Assembly: GCF_026965535.1 (NCBI RefSeq)
Contig: NZ_CP114039.1
Coordinates: 3,534,001-3,598,000 of the forward strand
Direction: 5' to 3'
DNA from: Corallococcus sp. NCRR
Lineage (GTDB): Bacteria > Myxococcota > Myxococcia > Myxococcales > Myxococcaceae
DNA length: 64,000 nucleotides
The notes under the pieces were generated by a model, which saw nothing but the letters and a program-made list of their open reading frames with translations, did no database searches and was not told where the DNA came from. Positions 25,594 to 37,300 of this stretch are shown here, one piece after another. The translations under genes were made by a program, and so were the position numbers. The stretch's first letter is position 1; the number at the start of each line of letters is the position of its first letter.

Positions 25594-27204
25594 ATGGCCT
25601 TCCAACTGACGATCTCCGAGGGAAAAGACGCAGGCAAGGAGTTCGTCTTCGACCAGGACTCCGTGCTCATCGGGCGCACCTCCGAGTGCGACGTGGTGCT
25701 GTACGACCCTGGCATCTCCCGCCGCCACTGCCGCATCTTCAAGGACGGTGACGGCTACGCCGTGGAGGACCAGAAGAGCGCCAACGGCACGGTCGTCAAC
25801 GGCGCGGCCGTGCAGAAGCAGACGCTGGCGGACGGCGACACGCTCACGCTGGGCCCGGTGACGTTCCTCTTCGCGATCGCCGCGGAGGACGCGCCCACCG
25901 GCGAGGACGAGAAGCCCGCGGAGGACGGCGCCAACAGCACGCGCATCGTCTCCATCGACTCCGTGCGCAAGTCGCGCAACAAGAAGGGCGCCGCGCTCGT
26001 GCCGGAAGGCGCGGACGAGGAGGACCTGCAGGGCATCCGCGCGGAGTCCACGCGCATGAACATGCGCGCCATCCGCCGCCCCACCTCCTCCGCCCAGCGC
26101 GCGGTGCCCCAGGCTCCGCCCCCGGAAGAGGACGCTCCGGCGGCCATCGAAAAGCCCGCTCCCGCGCCTCCGCCCGCGCGCCGCACCGGCTCCCAGTCCT
26201 CCCGCGCGGTGGCCCGCACGCCCCGCGCCGGTGGCGCCAGCGGCGGCGGGGGGGGCCTGTCCGCGGCCGAGCGCGCCCGCATCCGCCGTGAGACGCCGGG
26301 CCTGGTGGCCAACCTGCGCCTGTTCTGGGCGGAGGCGAACTCCAAGGTCCGCGCGGGCGTGATGGCCGGCGGCGGCGTGGTGGTGCTGGGCCTCTTCGCC
26401 CTCATGTACTGGCTGGTGCTGGGCGGCGAGGACACGGTGCAGAAGGGCGAGGAGCCCGTGCGCCTGTCCAACCAGCCCATCAACGACTCGTTCGGCCTGG
26501 GTGACGGCGTCACCTGGAACCGGCCGGACATGAAGGTCTTCGAGTGGGAGTTCGTCGCCGCGACGCGCGCGGTGGTCATCCTCCACTACCAGGCCCAGGG
26601 CATCTCCAAGGACGAGGTGGTGGTGAGCGTCAACGGCGTGGACGTGGGCAAGGTGCCCCCGGACACGCTGGCCAGCCAGGAGCGCTCGCTGGAGCTGATG
26701 ATCCCGCCCCAGCAACTGCGCAAGGGCGAGCCCAACCGCATCATCTTCGACAACACCCGCAACCCGCCGGGCGAGGACACCTGGCGCGTGTGGAACGTCT
26801 GGGTGGAGCGCGCGCTCTTGCCCGAGCAGCTGTCCACGCAGCAGCTCATCGAGAACGCCCGGGACCTCTTCAAGAAGGGCGAAAAGAACTTCCAGACGCC
26901 GGACATCGGCGCGCGCAACCGCTACGAGGCCTGGAAGTCCTTCCGCGAGGCGTGGCTGATGCTGGAGGCCCACCCGGACCCGAAGCCGGACCTGTACGAT
27001 GAGGCCCAGGAGTCCATGAAGCGCGCCCAGCAGGAGCTGGACCGCACCTGCTCCAAGCTGCTGCTGGAGGTGGAGGGCTACTACAACCAGGGCCACTACA
27101 AGCAGGCCGCCTCCACGCTGGACCACATGCGCGAGTACTTCCCCGAGTACGACCAGCCGTGCGCCACGCGCGCGGAGAACAAGCGCGCCGAGTACGGGCT
27201 GTAG
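25594..27204 (+). CDS. FHA-domain single-pass membrane protein
   Basis: A 536-residue protein. FHA domain at residues ~20-95: VLIGRTSECDVVLYDPGISRRHCRI and KSANGTVVNG, with the phosphothreonine-binding Arg, Ser and His in place. A charged then Pro/Ala-rich linker (110-225) leads to one transmembrane helix at ~256-278 (VMAGGGVVVLGLFALMYWLVLG). The extracytoplasmic part has a beta-domain (FEWEFVAATRAVVILHYQAQG, VVVSVNGVDVGKVP, LMIPPQQLRKGEPNRIIFDN) and a helical, TPR-like tail (NARDLFKKGEKNF, AWKSFREAWLMLEAH, GHYKQAASTLDHMREYFPEY). It begins 6 bp after the PafC-like gene. It may couple Ser/Thr phosphorylation to an envelope process. Confidence 0.8.
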   Translation: MAFQLTISEGKDAGKEFVFDQDSVLIGRTSECDVVLYDPGISRRHCRIFKDGDGYAVEDQKSANGTVVNGAAVQKQTLADGDTLTLGPVTFLFAIAAEDAPTGEDEKPAEDGANSTRIVSIDSVRKSRNKKGAALVPEGADEEDLQGIRAESTRMNMRAIRRPTSSAQRAVPQAPPPEEDAPAAIEKPAPAPPPARRTGSQSSRAVARTPRAGGASGGGGGLSAAERARIRRETPGLVANLRLFWAEANSKVRAGVMAGGGVVVLGLFALMYWLVLGGEDTVQKGEEPVRLSNQPINDSFGLGDGVTWNRPDMKVFEWEFVAATRAVVILHYQAQGISKDEVVVSVNGVDVGKVPPDTLASQERSLELMIPPQQLRKGEPNRIIFDNTRNPPGEDTWRVWNVWVERALLPEQLSTQQLIENARDLFKKGEKNFQTPDIGARNRYEAWKSFREAWLMLEAHPDPKPDLYDEAQESMKRAQQELDRTCSKLLLEVEGYYNQGHYKQAASTLDHMREYFPEYDQPCATRAENKRAEYGL

Positions 27205-27211
27205 CCAGCAG

Positions 27212-27271
27212 CCGTTGGCCAACGGACGGTGCAACCCCGCCAGGAAGGCGGGCAGGGCCCGTCCGGGTTGC
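27212..27271. other. Palindrome and nested stem-loop before the phospholipase D gene
   Basis: A perfect 14-bp palindrome CCGTTGGCCAACGG (27212-27225) is followed by a possible stem GCAACCC (27231-27237) / GGGTTGC (27265-27271) enclosing CGCC-AGGAA-GGCG. There is no T-run. It may be a weak terminator of the FHA gene or an RNA structure in the leader of the next gene. Confidence 0.35.
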
Positions 27272-27306
27272 CGGTCCCTCCCCCCGTTCCCACCCTGAGT
27301 GGGGTG

Positions 27307-28566
27307 ATGCGTGAGCTGGCGGGGGAGGACGGGCGGTCGGAAGGGTTGGTTCCAGCGGCGCGCTCGCCGGGGCCGGTGCCCGAACACGCTCCGGTGTGGA
27401 GCGCCGGGGTGTCCCGGCGCCTGCTCGCCCGGTACTACCTGCCGCACCACCACCCCACCCTCCAGGGCAATGCGTGCCGGCTGCTGCGTGACGGCGTGGA
27501 GGCCTATCCGGAGATGCTGGAGGCCATCCGCCGCGCTCGCCGCTCCATCCGCCTGGAGACGTACATGTTCGTCACCGACGCGGTGGGCGAGCTCTTCGGC
27601 CAGGCGCTGGCGGAGGCCGCCGAGCGCGGCGTGCACGTGAAGGTGCTCTACGACGCGGTGGGCTCCTGGACCAGCCGCAGGAGCTTCTTCGAAGGCCTGC
27701 GCGCGCGGGGCGTGGACGTGCGGGCCTTCAAGCCCTTCAGCCTCCAGCGCGGGCTGCGCCACCTGCTGCGCCGGGACCACCGAAAGATCCTGGTGGTGGA
27801 CGGCACGGTCGCCTTCACGGGCGGGGTGAACATCGCGGCGCACTGGGCCCCGGAGGGGCAGGGCGTGGCCTGGCGCGACGACGTGCTGCGCATCGAAGGC
27901 CCCGCGGTGCATGAGCTGGAGCGCAGGTTCCTGGCCACGTGGCGGATGATGTTCCGCGACCGGCTGAGCCGGCTGCGCCGTCGCATCCGCGGCGGGGCGC
28001 AGGCGCTGGAGGCCCGGCCCCGGAAGGGCGACGTGGGCCTGGCGGTGCTGTCCAGCCGCCGCAGCATCCACCGCGCGTACCTGCACGCCATCCAGCGCGC
28101 GCGGGCCAGCGTGCTCATCGCGGCGGGCTACTTCGTGCCGGACCGGCGCATGGTGGCCGCGCTCAAGGACGCGGCGAAGCGGGGCGTGGAGGTGAGCCTG
28201 CTGCTCAACGGGGGCAAGAGCGACCACCCGTTCCTCGAGCACGCGACGCGCGCCTTCTACGAGCCGCTGATGGACGCCGGCATCCGCATCTTCGAGTGGC
28301 GCCGGGGCGTGCTGCACGCCAAGACGGCCGTGGTGGACGGGGTGTGGGGCACCATCGGGTCGTTCAACCTGGAGCGGCTGTCGCTGGCCTTCAACCACGA
28401 AGTGAACGCCGTCTTCACGGATCCCCGGCTGGGGCGTGACCTGGAGGACTCGTTCCGCCTGGATTGCGGCAACTGCCGCGAGGTGGACCTGGCCGCCTTC
28501 CGCCGCCGCCCCCTCTGGCAGAAGGCCGTGGAGCGGGTGCTGTACTTCTTCCGCAAGGTGCTCTGA
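27307..28566 (+). CDS. Phospholipase D-type (cardiolipin synthase-like) protein
   Basis: A 419-residue protein with two PLD catalytic motifs: [18 protein letters not shown] in the first half and [18 protein letters not shown] in the second, both complete HxKx4D plus downstream N/S. Family landmarks [24 protein letters not shown] and [14 protein letters not shown] match soluble ClsB-type cardiolipin synthases. There are no transmembrane helices, unlike ClsA. The ATG at 27307 is taken as start; an in-frame ATG at 27229 lies inside the structured leader and has no ribosome-binding site. The likely role is condensing phosphatidylglycerol or transphosphatidylation at the membrane. It is same strand as the FHA gene, 102 bp away. 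Confidence 0.85.
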   Translation: MRELAGEDGRSEGLVPAARSPGPVPEHAPVWSAGVSRRLLARYYLPHHHPTLQGNACRLLRDGVEAYPEMLEAIRRARRSIRLETYMFVTDAVGELFGQALAEAAERGVHVKVLYDAVGSWTSRRSFFEGLRARGVDVRAFKPFSLQRGLRHLLRRDHRKILVVDGTVAFTGGVNIAAHWAPEGQGVAWRDDVLRIEGPAVHELERRFLATWRMMFRDRLSRLRRRIRGGAQALEARPRKGDVGLAVLSSRRSIHRAYLHAIQRARASVLIAAGYFVPDRRMVAALKDAAKRGVEVSLLLNGGKSDHPFLEHATRAFYEPLMDAGIRIFEWRRGVLHAKTAVVDGVWGTIGSFNLERLSLAFNHEVNAVFTDPRLGRDLEDSFRLDCGNCREVDLAAFRRRPLWQKAVERVLYFFRKVL

Positions 28567-28630
28567 GCGGGCCCGTAAGCCCGGGGGCCAAGACAACCGT
28601 CCACCGCCTTCAACGCGGTGCAGGAACCCT

Positions 28631-28659
28631 TTGCATGCCGGGGGGGACACGCCTAGAAG
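28631..28659 (+). promoter_or_regulatory. Candidate acnA promoter
   Basis: TTGCAT (28631-28636), a 17-bp spacer and TAGAAG (28654-28659) lie 36 bp before the acnA ATG. The -35 matches only 3 of 6 consensus positions and the -10 matches 4 of 6. Confidence 0.35.
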
Positions 28660-28694
28660 TTGCGTCATTCCGGCACGGAAGGACGGCAACGCAC

Positions 28695-31430
<2,736 letters not shown>

Positions 31431-31452
31431 AGGCGCGTCACGCTGGCTTCGC

Positions 31453-31501
31453 GGCCCGGCCGCCCTCGCTTCATGAGAGGGTCGCCGGGCCGTCGTCTTT
31501 T
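31453..31501 (+). terminator. Rho-independent terminator of acnA
   Basis: Arms GGCCCGGCCGCCCTC (31453-31467) and GAGGGTCGCCGGGCC (31477-31491) pair with a 2-bp internal mismatch and a 9-base loop, followed by GTCGTCTTTT. It lies 22 bp after the acnA stop and 5 bp before the convergent HD gene stop. Confidence 0.85.
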
Positions 31502-31505
31502 CCGG

Positions 31506-31928
31506 CTACTCCGCGCGCAGGCGCGTCCAGGCGGCCACGTAGCGCGACAGGCGCTCGGCGTCCTTGGGCGTCACGTCCTTCAGCCGGCGCACGTCCATGT
31601 TGTCCTCCAGGTCCGCCAGCTTCACGCGGCGGGCCAGGGGGTGGGGACGCAGCCGTTCGATGAAGGCCTCGTAGCTTTCGCCCTCGCGCTTCGTCAGGCA
31701 GTCCAGCGCGGACAGCACGTCCTCCGGGTAGCCCATGCCGCGCAGGCGCTCCAGCGTGTACGGCGTGTCCTCCACCACGTCGTGGAGGATGGCCACGGTG
31801 CGCTCCGCGTCGGAGGCGAGGCGCAGCATCACCCGCATGGGGTGGAGGATGTAGGGCTGTCCTGCCTTGTCGCGCTGACCCTGGTGCGCGGCCACCGCCA
31901 GGGCGATGGCGTCTTCGAGCGTGGGCAT
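31506..31928 (-). CDS. Small HD-domain protein, (p)ppGpp hydrolase-like
   Basis: A 140-residue protein consisting only of an HD hydrolase domain of the SpoT/MESH1 type. Metal-site motifs are AAHQGQRDKAGQPYILHP, ILHDVVEDT and VKLADLEDN. A synthetase domain, TGS or ACT domain is absent, so it fits a small alarmone hydrolase. Compared with RelA/SpoT the usual Arg-Lys after HQGQ reads RDK. Likely role: cytosolic degradation of (p)ppGpp, a key signal for myxobacterial starvation development, but substrate is inferred. It is convergent with acnA and 31 bp past the end of the pilX-like gene, same strand. Confidence 0.75.
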   Translation of the reverse strand: MPTLEDAIALAVAAHQGQRDKAGQPYILHPMRVMLRLASDAERTVAILHDVVEDTPYTLERLRGMGYPEDVLSALDCLTKREGESYEAFIERLRPHPLARRVKLADLEDNMDVRRLKDVTPKDAERLSRYVAAWTRLRAE

Positions 31929-31959
31929 GGGCGCAAGCTTCTCACGCCCGGCGGACGGC

Positions 31960-32613
31960 TCAACGGTTGAGGTTGCCGGAGCCCGTGCCGCCCGCCGTCT
32001 GCGCCGTGTAGGCGTGGCCGCCGCCGTTGTACTGGAGGATGCCCTCCACCGCGAGCGCGCTGGTGTCCTGCGTGTTGTCGCTCCGGCGCGGAATCAGCGT
32101 GTCGCTGATGCAGAGGGCGCCCACGATCACCTGTTGATCATTGTCGCGGTCCCACTCCGGGGCGAGCGGCTTGAACTCGTCCTCATTGTCCCGGATGTAG
32201 AGGTACACGTCGTCCCGGCCGTCGCCGTCCAGGTCCGCGAACAGCGCGGGGTTGACCGTCTTGATGGCCGCGCGGCCGTCGGCGGTGCGCGGGTTGGCGG
32301 GCGCGGTGTTGGTGGGCGAGGGGACGGGGTCGTAGGTGCCCGGCGCGCCCAGGAAGGTGTTCCACTGGGCGTAGTTGCGGCCGAAGTAGCCGCGCGCCAG
32401 TTGCAGGCCGCTCTCCGCGCAGCCCTGCCGCTGGCCCGTGCGGCTGAAGGTCACGGCGCGCGAGCGCTCGCTGCTGGCGTAGGCCATCACGCCCGCCACC
32501 AGGCCCAGGAGCACGGTGACGAGCAGCACGACGAGCAGCAGCGTGGCGCCGCGGGTGGAACGGGAAAAAGCGCGTGGGGACATGGGGGAGGGCCTCACGG
32601 AGGACGGGCTCAC
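31960..32613 (-). CDS. pilX: Type IVa minor pilin, PilX-like
   Basis: A 217-residue minor pilin. The prepilin-peptidase site is RGATLLLVVLLVTVLLGLV, cleaved after Gly, with no Glu at position 5, exactly as in PilX-type (GspK-like) tip pilins, which begin with RGATL. A calcium-loop-like DLDGDGRDD occurs near residue 128. The GTG at 32613 overlaps the pilW stop by 4 bp; an ATG at 32583, ten codons in, is an alternative start. It is the last gene of the pilY1-pilV-pilW-pilX operon. The product should sit in the tip/priming complex that nucleates pilus assembly. Confidence 0.82.
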   Translation of the reverse strand: MSPSSVRPSPMSPRAFSRSTRGATLLLVVLLVTVLLGLVAGVMAYASSERSRAVTFSRTGQRQGCAESGLQLARGYFGRNYAQWNTFLGAPGTYDPVPSPTNTAPANPRTADGRAAIKTVNPALFADLDGDGRDDVYLYIRDNEDEFKPLAPEWDRDNDQQVIVGALCISDTLIPRRSDNTQDTSALAVEGILQYNGGGHAYTAQTAGGTGSGNLNR

Positions 32614-33737
32614 AGGCTGGCGGCGGCCAGGTTGGGCAATTCCGCCCGGCGGGAGAAGAGGCTGCGGAAGTAGCCGTCCGCGGGAGCCGTGGCCGGGGTG
32701 TGGTTCTCCACGGCGATGGGCAGGTCATCGGTCAGGACGGACTTGTTCTGCGTGTCGCGCCGGGGCGAGCGGCCGGTGGCCACCACGCTGATGCGCACCG
32801 AGCGCAGGCCCGGCGTGTACTCGGGCGCAAGGCCGTTCTGGAACTCGTAGCGGGTGGGGTCTCCCGTGTTGGTGGCGTCGATGCCGAACGTCACCTGGAG
32901 GTCCTCCACGAAGTCCTGCACCACCACCGGGTCGCCCATGTCCATGAAGGGGCGCCCCGACACGTCGTTGGCGGGGGTGCCCTCCGCGCGCATCAGCGCC
33001 TTGCGGCCGTTGTTCGCGTTCGTCCCGATGAAGAAGTGCAGCAGCCGCACGGGGTACACCAGGTCGCCCTTCTGGAAGCCGCCCTTGTGGGGCGCGTTGG
33101 AGAAGCCCGGCACGCCCGTCTCCAGGAAGTTCACCGTGGCCGTGGGCGGGCTGCTCGTCACCGACGTCTGGGTGAGCAGCGCGGCGCTCTTCATGTTGCT
33201 GGCCACCAGCATGGGGTTCGCGGGCGCGGCGCCGGCGAACGTGCCCGCGCAGTTGACCTCCAGGGCGCCGGTGCCCGGCTTCACCACCGTCATCGCCGCG
33301 CCCGGCGCGCAGTCGCGGCCCAGGTAGTTGCGGTCCGGCACCACCAGCCACAGGTCGTCACTGCCATTCGCGCCCGGCGCGTTGCCCGTCGTGGTGGCGG
33401 CGAGCACGCCCGCGCCCGCGCCGTCACCGCCGAAGACGGGGTTGATGCGCTGGAACGTTCCACCGGACACAATCCAGAGGCCCTCGGACATGCCCGCGCC
33501 GGCCTGGCGCACCGCGGACAGCAGCGTCTCTCCCGCGAGCCGCGCGTGGTCGTGGCTGTCCGCCACGTGCTCCGTGTTGTGCACCACGCGCCCGCCCGCC
33601 AGCAGCAGCGCGGTGGCCGCCGCCAGGACGATGGTGGTGAGCGCCGCGGCCACCATCGTCTCCAGCAGCGTCATGCCGCGTGCCCGTGCCCCAAGCGTCG
33701 ACCGGAGCTTCGACCGGAGCTTCGACCTGAGCCTCAT
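32610..33737 (-). CDS. pilW: Type IVa minor pilin, PilW-like
   Basis: A 375-residue minor pilin. After a basic leader (MRLRSKLRSKLRSTLGARARG) comes the cleavage site G|MTLLETMVAAALTTIVLAAATALLLAGG with the conserved Glu5. The large globular C-terminal domain, with conserved beta segments such as DLWLVVPDRNYLGRDCAPG and GDLVYPVRLLHFFIG, is the size usual for PilW. The start overlaps pilV's stop and its own stop overlaps pilX's start (both 4 bp), showing translational coupling. The leader-encoding DNA holds three 12-bp tandem repeats. Role: part of the minor-pilin/PilY1 priming complex for twitching (S-) motility and adhesion. Confidence 0.85.
   Translation of the reverse strand: MRLRSKLRSKLRSTLGARARGMTLLETMVAAALTTIVLAAATALLLAGGRVVHNTEHVADSHDHARLAGETLLSAVRQAGAGMSEGLWIVSGGTFQRINPVFGGDGAGAGVLAATTTGNAPGANGSDDLWLVVPDRNYLGRDCAPGAAMTVVKPGTGALEVNCAGTFAGAAPANPMLVASNMKSAALLTQTSVTSSPPTATVNFLETGVPGFSNAPHKGGFQKGDLVYPVRLLHFFIGTNANNGRKALMRAEGTPANDVSGRPFMDMGDPVVVQDFVEDLQVTFGIDATNTGDPTRYEFQNGLAPEYTPGLRSVRISVVATGRSPRRDTQNKSVLTDDLPIAVENHTPATAPADGYFRSLFSRRAELPNLAAASL
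33698..33733. repeat. Three 12-bp tandem repeats in the pilW leader
   Basis: Units TCGACCGGAGCT (33698-33709, 33710-33721) and TCGACCTGAGCC (33722-33733) encode the repeated RSKL/LRSK of the PilW leader peptide. The unit length is a multiple of three, so copy-number change stays in frame. Confidence 0.7.
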
Positions 33738-34333
33738 AGGACGAAGACCTCGCTGTGCACGATGGCGCGATCCAGGCTGTCGCCCTTGCGGTACGCGCGC
33801 GTCCAGAAGGTGAAGGGCAGCGCCCCGGCGGGCACCAGCGCCTGGGCCGCGGACGGCAGGTCCTTGGGCAGCCCCTGCGTCACCAGGACTTCACGGCAGT
33901 AGACGTCGCGGGGCAGCACCGAGTCCGGGGTGGCGGCGGTGCAGGGCGTGCCGGCGGGCACGTCCAGCGCGGGCTCCACCTGGCCCGTGGGGCGCACGCG
34001 GAAGTAGGCGCCCGTGCCGATGTCGCCCGCCTGCGGCGCGCTGGGGTCCAGCACCCAGGGCGACGCGGCCAGCGCCACGTCCGGCGGGAAGAGGGCGGGC
34101 CGGGGGACGGCCTGGTTGGCCAGCTCCATCTTGGACGCGAGCCACAGCCGCTGCACGCGCGCCTCCAGCAGCATGCGCCGGCCCTGGAGCACCTGGCCGT
34201 CCTTCACGTCGCGGGTGGCGGCCACCATGCCCATCACGGCGCCCACGGCGGCCAGCGCCAGGATGCCCGTGGCGATGAGCACCTCCAGGAGGCCGCTGCC
34301 GCGCCGGGCGGCGGAAGAGGGAAGGGCTCTCAT
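33734..34333 (-). CDS. pilV: Type IVa minor pilin, PilV-like
   Basis: A 199-residue minor pilin starting MRALPSSAARRG. The type III signal cleaves at G|SGLLEVLIATGILALAAVGAVMGMVAATRD, with Glu5 and the AVGAVMGM pattern of PilV. ATG at 34333 overlaps the pilY1 stop (34330-34333) and its end overlaps pilW by 4 bp. The soluble domain has two Cys pairs (GTPCTA and VYCREV). It is probably a connecting subunit between the pilin shaft and PilY1 at the tip. An open frame extending 5' into pilY1 is not real. Confidence 0.83.
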   Translation of the reverse strand: MRALPSSAARRGSGLLEVLIATGILALAAVGAVMGMVAATRDVKDGQVLQGRRMLLEARVQRLWLASKMELANQAVPRPALFPPDVALAASPWVLDPSAPQAGDIGTGAYFRVRPTGQVEPALDVPAGTPCTAATPDSVLPRDVYCREVLVTQGLPKDLPSAAQALVPAGALPFTFWTRAYRKGDSLDRAIVHSEVFVL

Positions 34334-37300
34334 TCGAGGAACCTCTGGCTCCAGTTGAGGAGCTGGTAGAGCACGCCGTTGTTGCCGTCCACGGAGTCCT
34401 TCGCGTTGGGGCTGGAGGCGCCGGTGTTGGTCGGGTTGTCGATGCGCGTGACGCGCAGGGCGCTCACCTCCGCGCCCACCACGTAGTCCGTGGACGCTCC
34501 TCCGTTGTCGCGGTGGTAGACGGCCACGCCGCCGTAGTTGGCCAGCGTCGCGCCGCTCATGGGCTGGATGGCCGCCTGCGTGGTCGCCGTGTTGCCCAGG
34601 TCGATGCTGTACGTGTGGCCGCCAATGGACGCGCTCAGCAGCATGGGGTCGTTCACCGACTCCTCCGCGGTGCTGAAGTACGCGGTGCGCCCGGCGATGG
34701 TGATGTTGCCGTAGACGTGCTCGGGCCCGGAGAAGATGAGCGGGAAGGGCGCGGGCTCCTGGAGCACGCCGTAGCTGACCGCCTCCGAGTGGGCCTGGTT
34801 CGCGCTGAGGGTCGCGCCGTCCAGCCGCTTGCCCTCCATGCCCAGCGGCAGCCGCAGGCCCGCGTCCAGCAGCAGCGCGTGGAAGCGGCCGGCCACCGTG
34901 TCCGGCACCCAGTCCATGCCGGCGGTGCCCACCAGGGCCACCATCTTGCCCTTGTACTGGCTGAAGGCGGACGTGTTCGCCGCGTCGAGCGGAATGCGCG
35001 CCAGGCCCACGTTGGTGCTGATGGGCTGGCTGGTGACGGGCAGCCCGCCGATGTTCATCGCCGTGTACTTGCAGGGCGAGGCCTCCGAGCACACGGGGCC
35101 CATGCGCGCCACGTTGATGTTCATGCCGGTGGACGCGTCCAGCTCCCAGAGCCGGCCCTCCATGTCGCCCACGTAGAGGCGCGCGGCGCCGCTCGAGTCC
35201 TGCGACACGGTGGGCGCGGCGGGCGCGCTGTTGTCCACGCTGCTGGTATAGGCCTGCTGCCACTGCCACAGCTTCTGGCCGGTGGCCACGTCGATGGCGA
35301 ACACCTGCACACCCTTGGCGGGAGAAGCCGGGGAGCCCGGCGCCGCCAGCGCGCCGGAGCTGCTGGAGGCGACGAAGACGGCGTACACGGGCTCCATGCC
35401 CAGCCGGCCCACGCCCACGGACAGCCCGCGCGAACCGCCCAGGCCGCTGTAGTCATAGAGGCCGCTCGGCAGACGGCCGGGGTCCGAGCGCGGCGGCAGG
35501 AGGAAGATGCTGGAGTCCTCGTCCCAGGTGTACGTCCAGTCCGTGCCGCCCTGGGGCTTGTCCGCCAGCGCCACCGCGGAGTTGGGCGCGCTGGAGGTGG
35601 CGTAGTGGCTGCCCACCAGGTGCCACAGCAGCACGGGCTTGAGCGGGTGGGTGACGTCCATCGCGAACAGGTCGCGCCCCGTCTGTCCCACGTTGGCGAC
35701 GAGCACGGTGTGCCACTCGCGGCGGCCGGTGCCCACGAAGTCCGCGAACACGTCGAAGACGGCGGGCGCGCTGTTCACCCGCGCGGTGTTGTTGCGCAGG
35801 CCCGCGAGCTGCGTGGCCGGCAGGAAGCTCCAGAGCTCCGTGCCCGGCGGGGGCGTGGCGCCGGAGCGGAAGCGCTGGGCGAAGTCCGTCTTGAAGCGCG
35901 CGCTGGCGTCCGGGTTGGGGAAGTTCAGGTTCTGCGCCGGGCCGTCATAGCGCGCGCCGCCGGAGACGTAGAAGGCGTGCACCTGGCCGTCCAGGCCCGC
36001 GGCGTAGGCCACCGTGGGACGGGGGGCGGTGCGGTCCGGGATGAGGGGGCTGGCCGTCACCACCACGGGCGACGAGTGGATGAAGCCGCCCAGGTGCGCC
36101 TTGTTGTCCGCGTCCTCGTTGTTGCACTGGGTGATGGAGGGCTCGAGGATGGGCGTCTCGTTGGCGCCGTCGTTGCCGGACACCGTGGCGTAGCAGTAGC
36201 CGCGCACCCGCTGGAGCATCATCGCCACCGCGTTGAAGTCCACGGTCAGCTGCGCCTTGTTGATGAGCTCGTTGGTGAGGCCGAAGTCCGCTCCGGCCAG
36301 CTGCGGCGAGTACTGCGTCGCCTGCTGCAAATCGCAGATGCCGTCCGGGCCCTTCACGAAGTCGTAGCGGAAGCTTCCGTCGCGCGTGGTGGCGCGGCCG
36401 AGCTTCAGCTCGTCCACGCAGCCGGAGTTGGGGACGGAGCCGTAGTTGTTGTTGATGCGCGTGCCGGAGACCTCCTCCGGCTTCCAGCCCACCTGCATCA
36501 CCCCGTGCGGCGCGGTGCGGCCGGCGGGCAGCGTCGGGTTCACCGTCACCTCGCCGCCGAAGTAGGTGAAGAGGTTGCGCTCGCCGGGCGCGGGCATGCG
36601 CGCGTCCGCGTTCCACAGCGTGCCGTCCGACAGGGAGTTCTCCCCCGTGGACAGCGCGTCCCCGCCAATGAGCGAGTGCGCGCGCAGCGTGCCCGGGTAG
36701 TAGGGGAACACCCAGTGCGAGCCCTGCGCGGGCGTGTACGTGTCCGCGCCGGGCGGGTAGCCCGTCACGGCGTTGTAGGATGTCTTGAACAGCAGGGCGC
36801 GCGAGCCGTTGGTGTCGCTGCCGTTGGTGTCGTCCAGCGCGACGGGCGCGGACACGGTGCGCTCGCTCTGCAGCGGTTCGCTTCCCAGGTTGAGCAGCGT
36901 GTTGAGCACGATGCGCGTGCCCGCGACGCTGCCCTTGAAGTCGTGGCCCGCCAGATAGACGATGGTCGCCTTCTGCGGATCATTGTCCTTCTGGTTGAAG
37001 GAGAAGAAGTCGTGGCCGCGGTGGTTGTCCACCGCCACGTGCGCGGCGTTGTCGTACTGGTTGCCCGCGGCGTAGTTCACCCAGCTCACCGCCAGCCGCC
37101 GCACGCCGTTCTTGAAGGTCGTGCGGTAGTTCTCCGTCTCGCCCGCCACGTTGTTGAAGCGGAAGTCACCCATCTGGGAGAAGGGGTCGCCCGGGTTGGG
37201 GTAGATGATGCAGGCGGGCCGGGGCACGGACTCGGTGAGGTAGTCGGGGTCCGTGCAGTTGCGGCCGCTCCACGTGTCGCCGTCGGCCAGCTTGTTCTTC

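Noticed and set aside
25498..28689. A ~1060-codon minus-strand frame antisense to the FHA and PLD genes
   Set aside because: Same composition artefact; no domain, no start signals, and sense genes are well supported.
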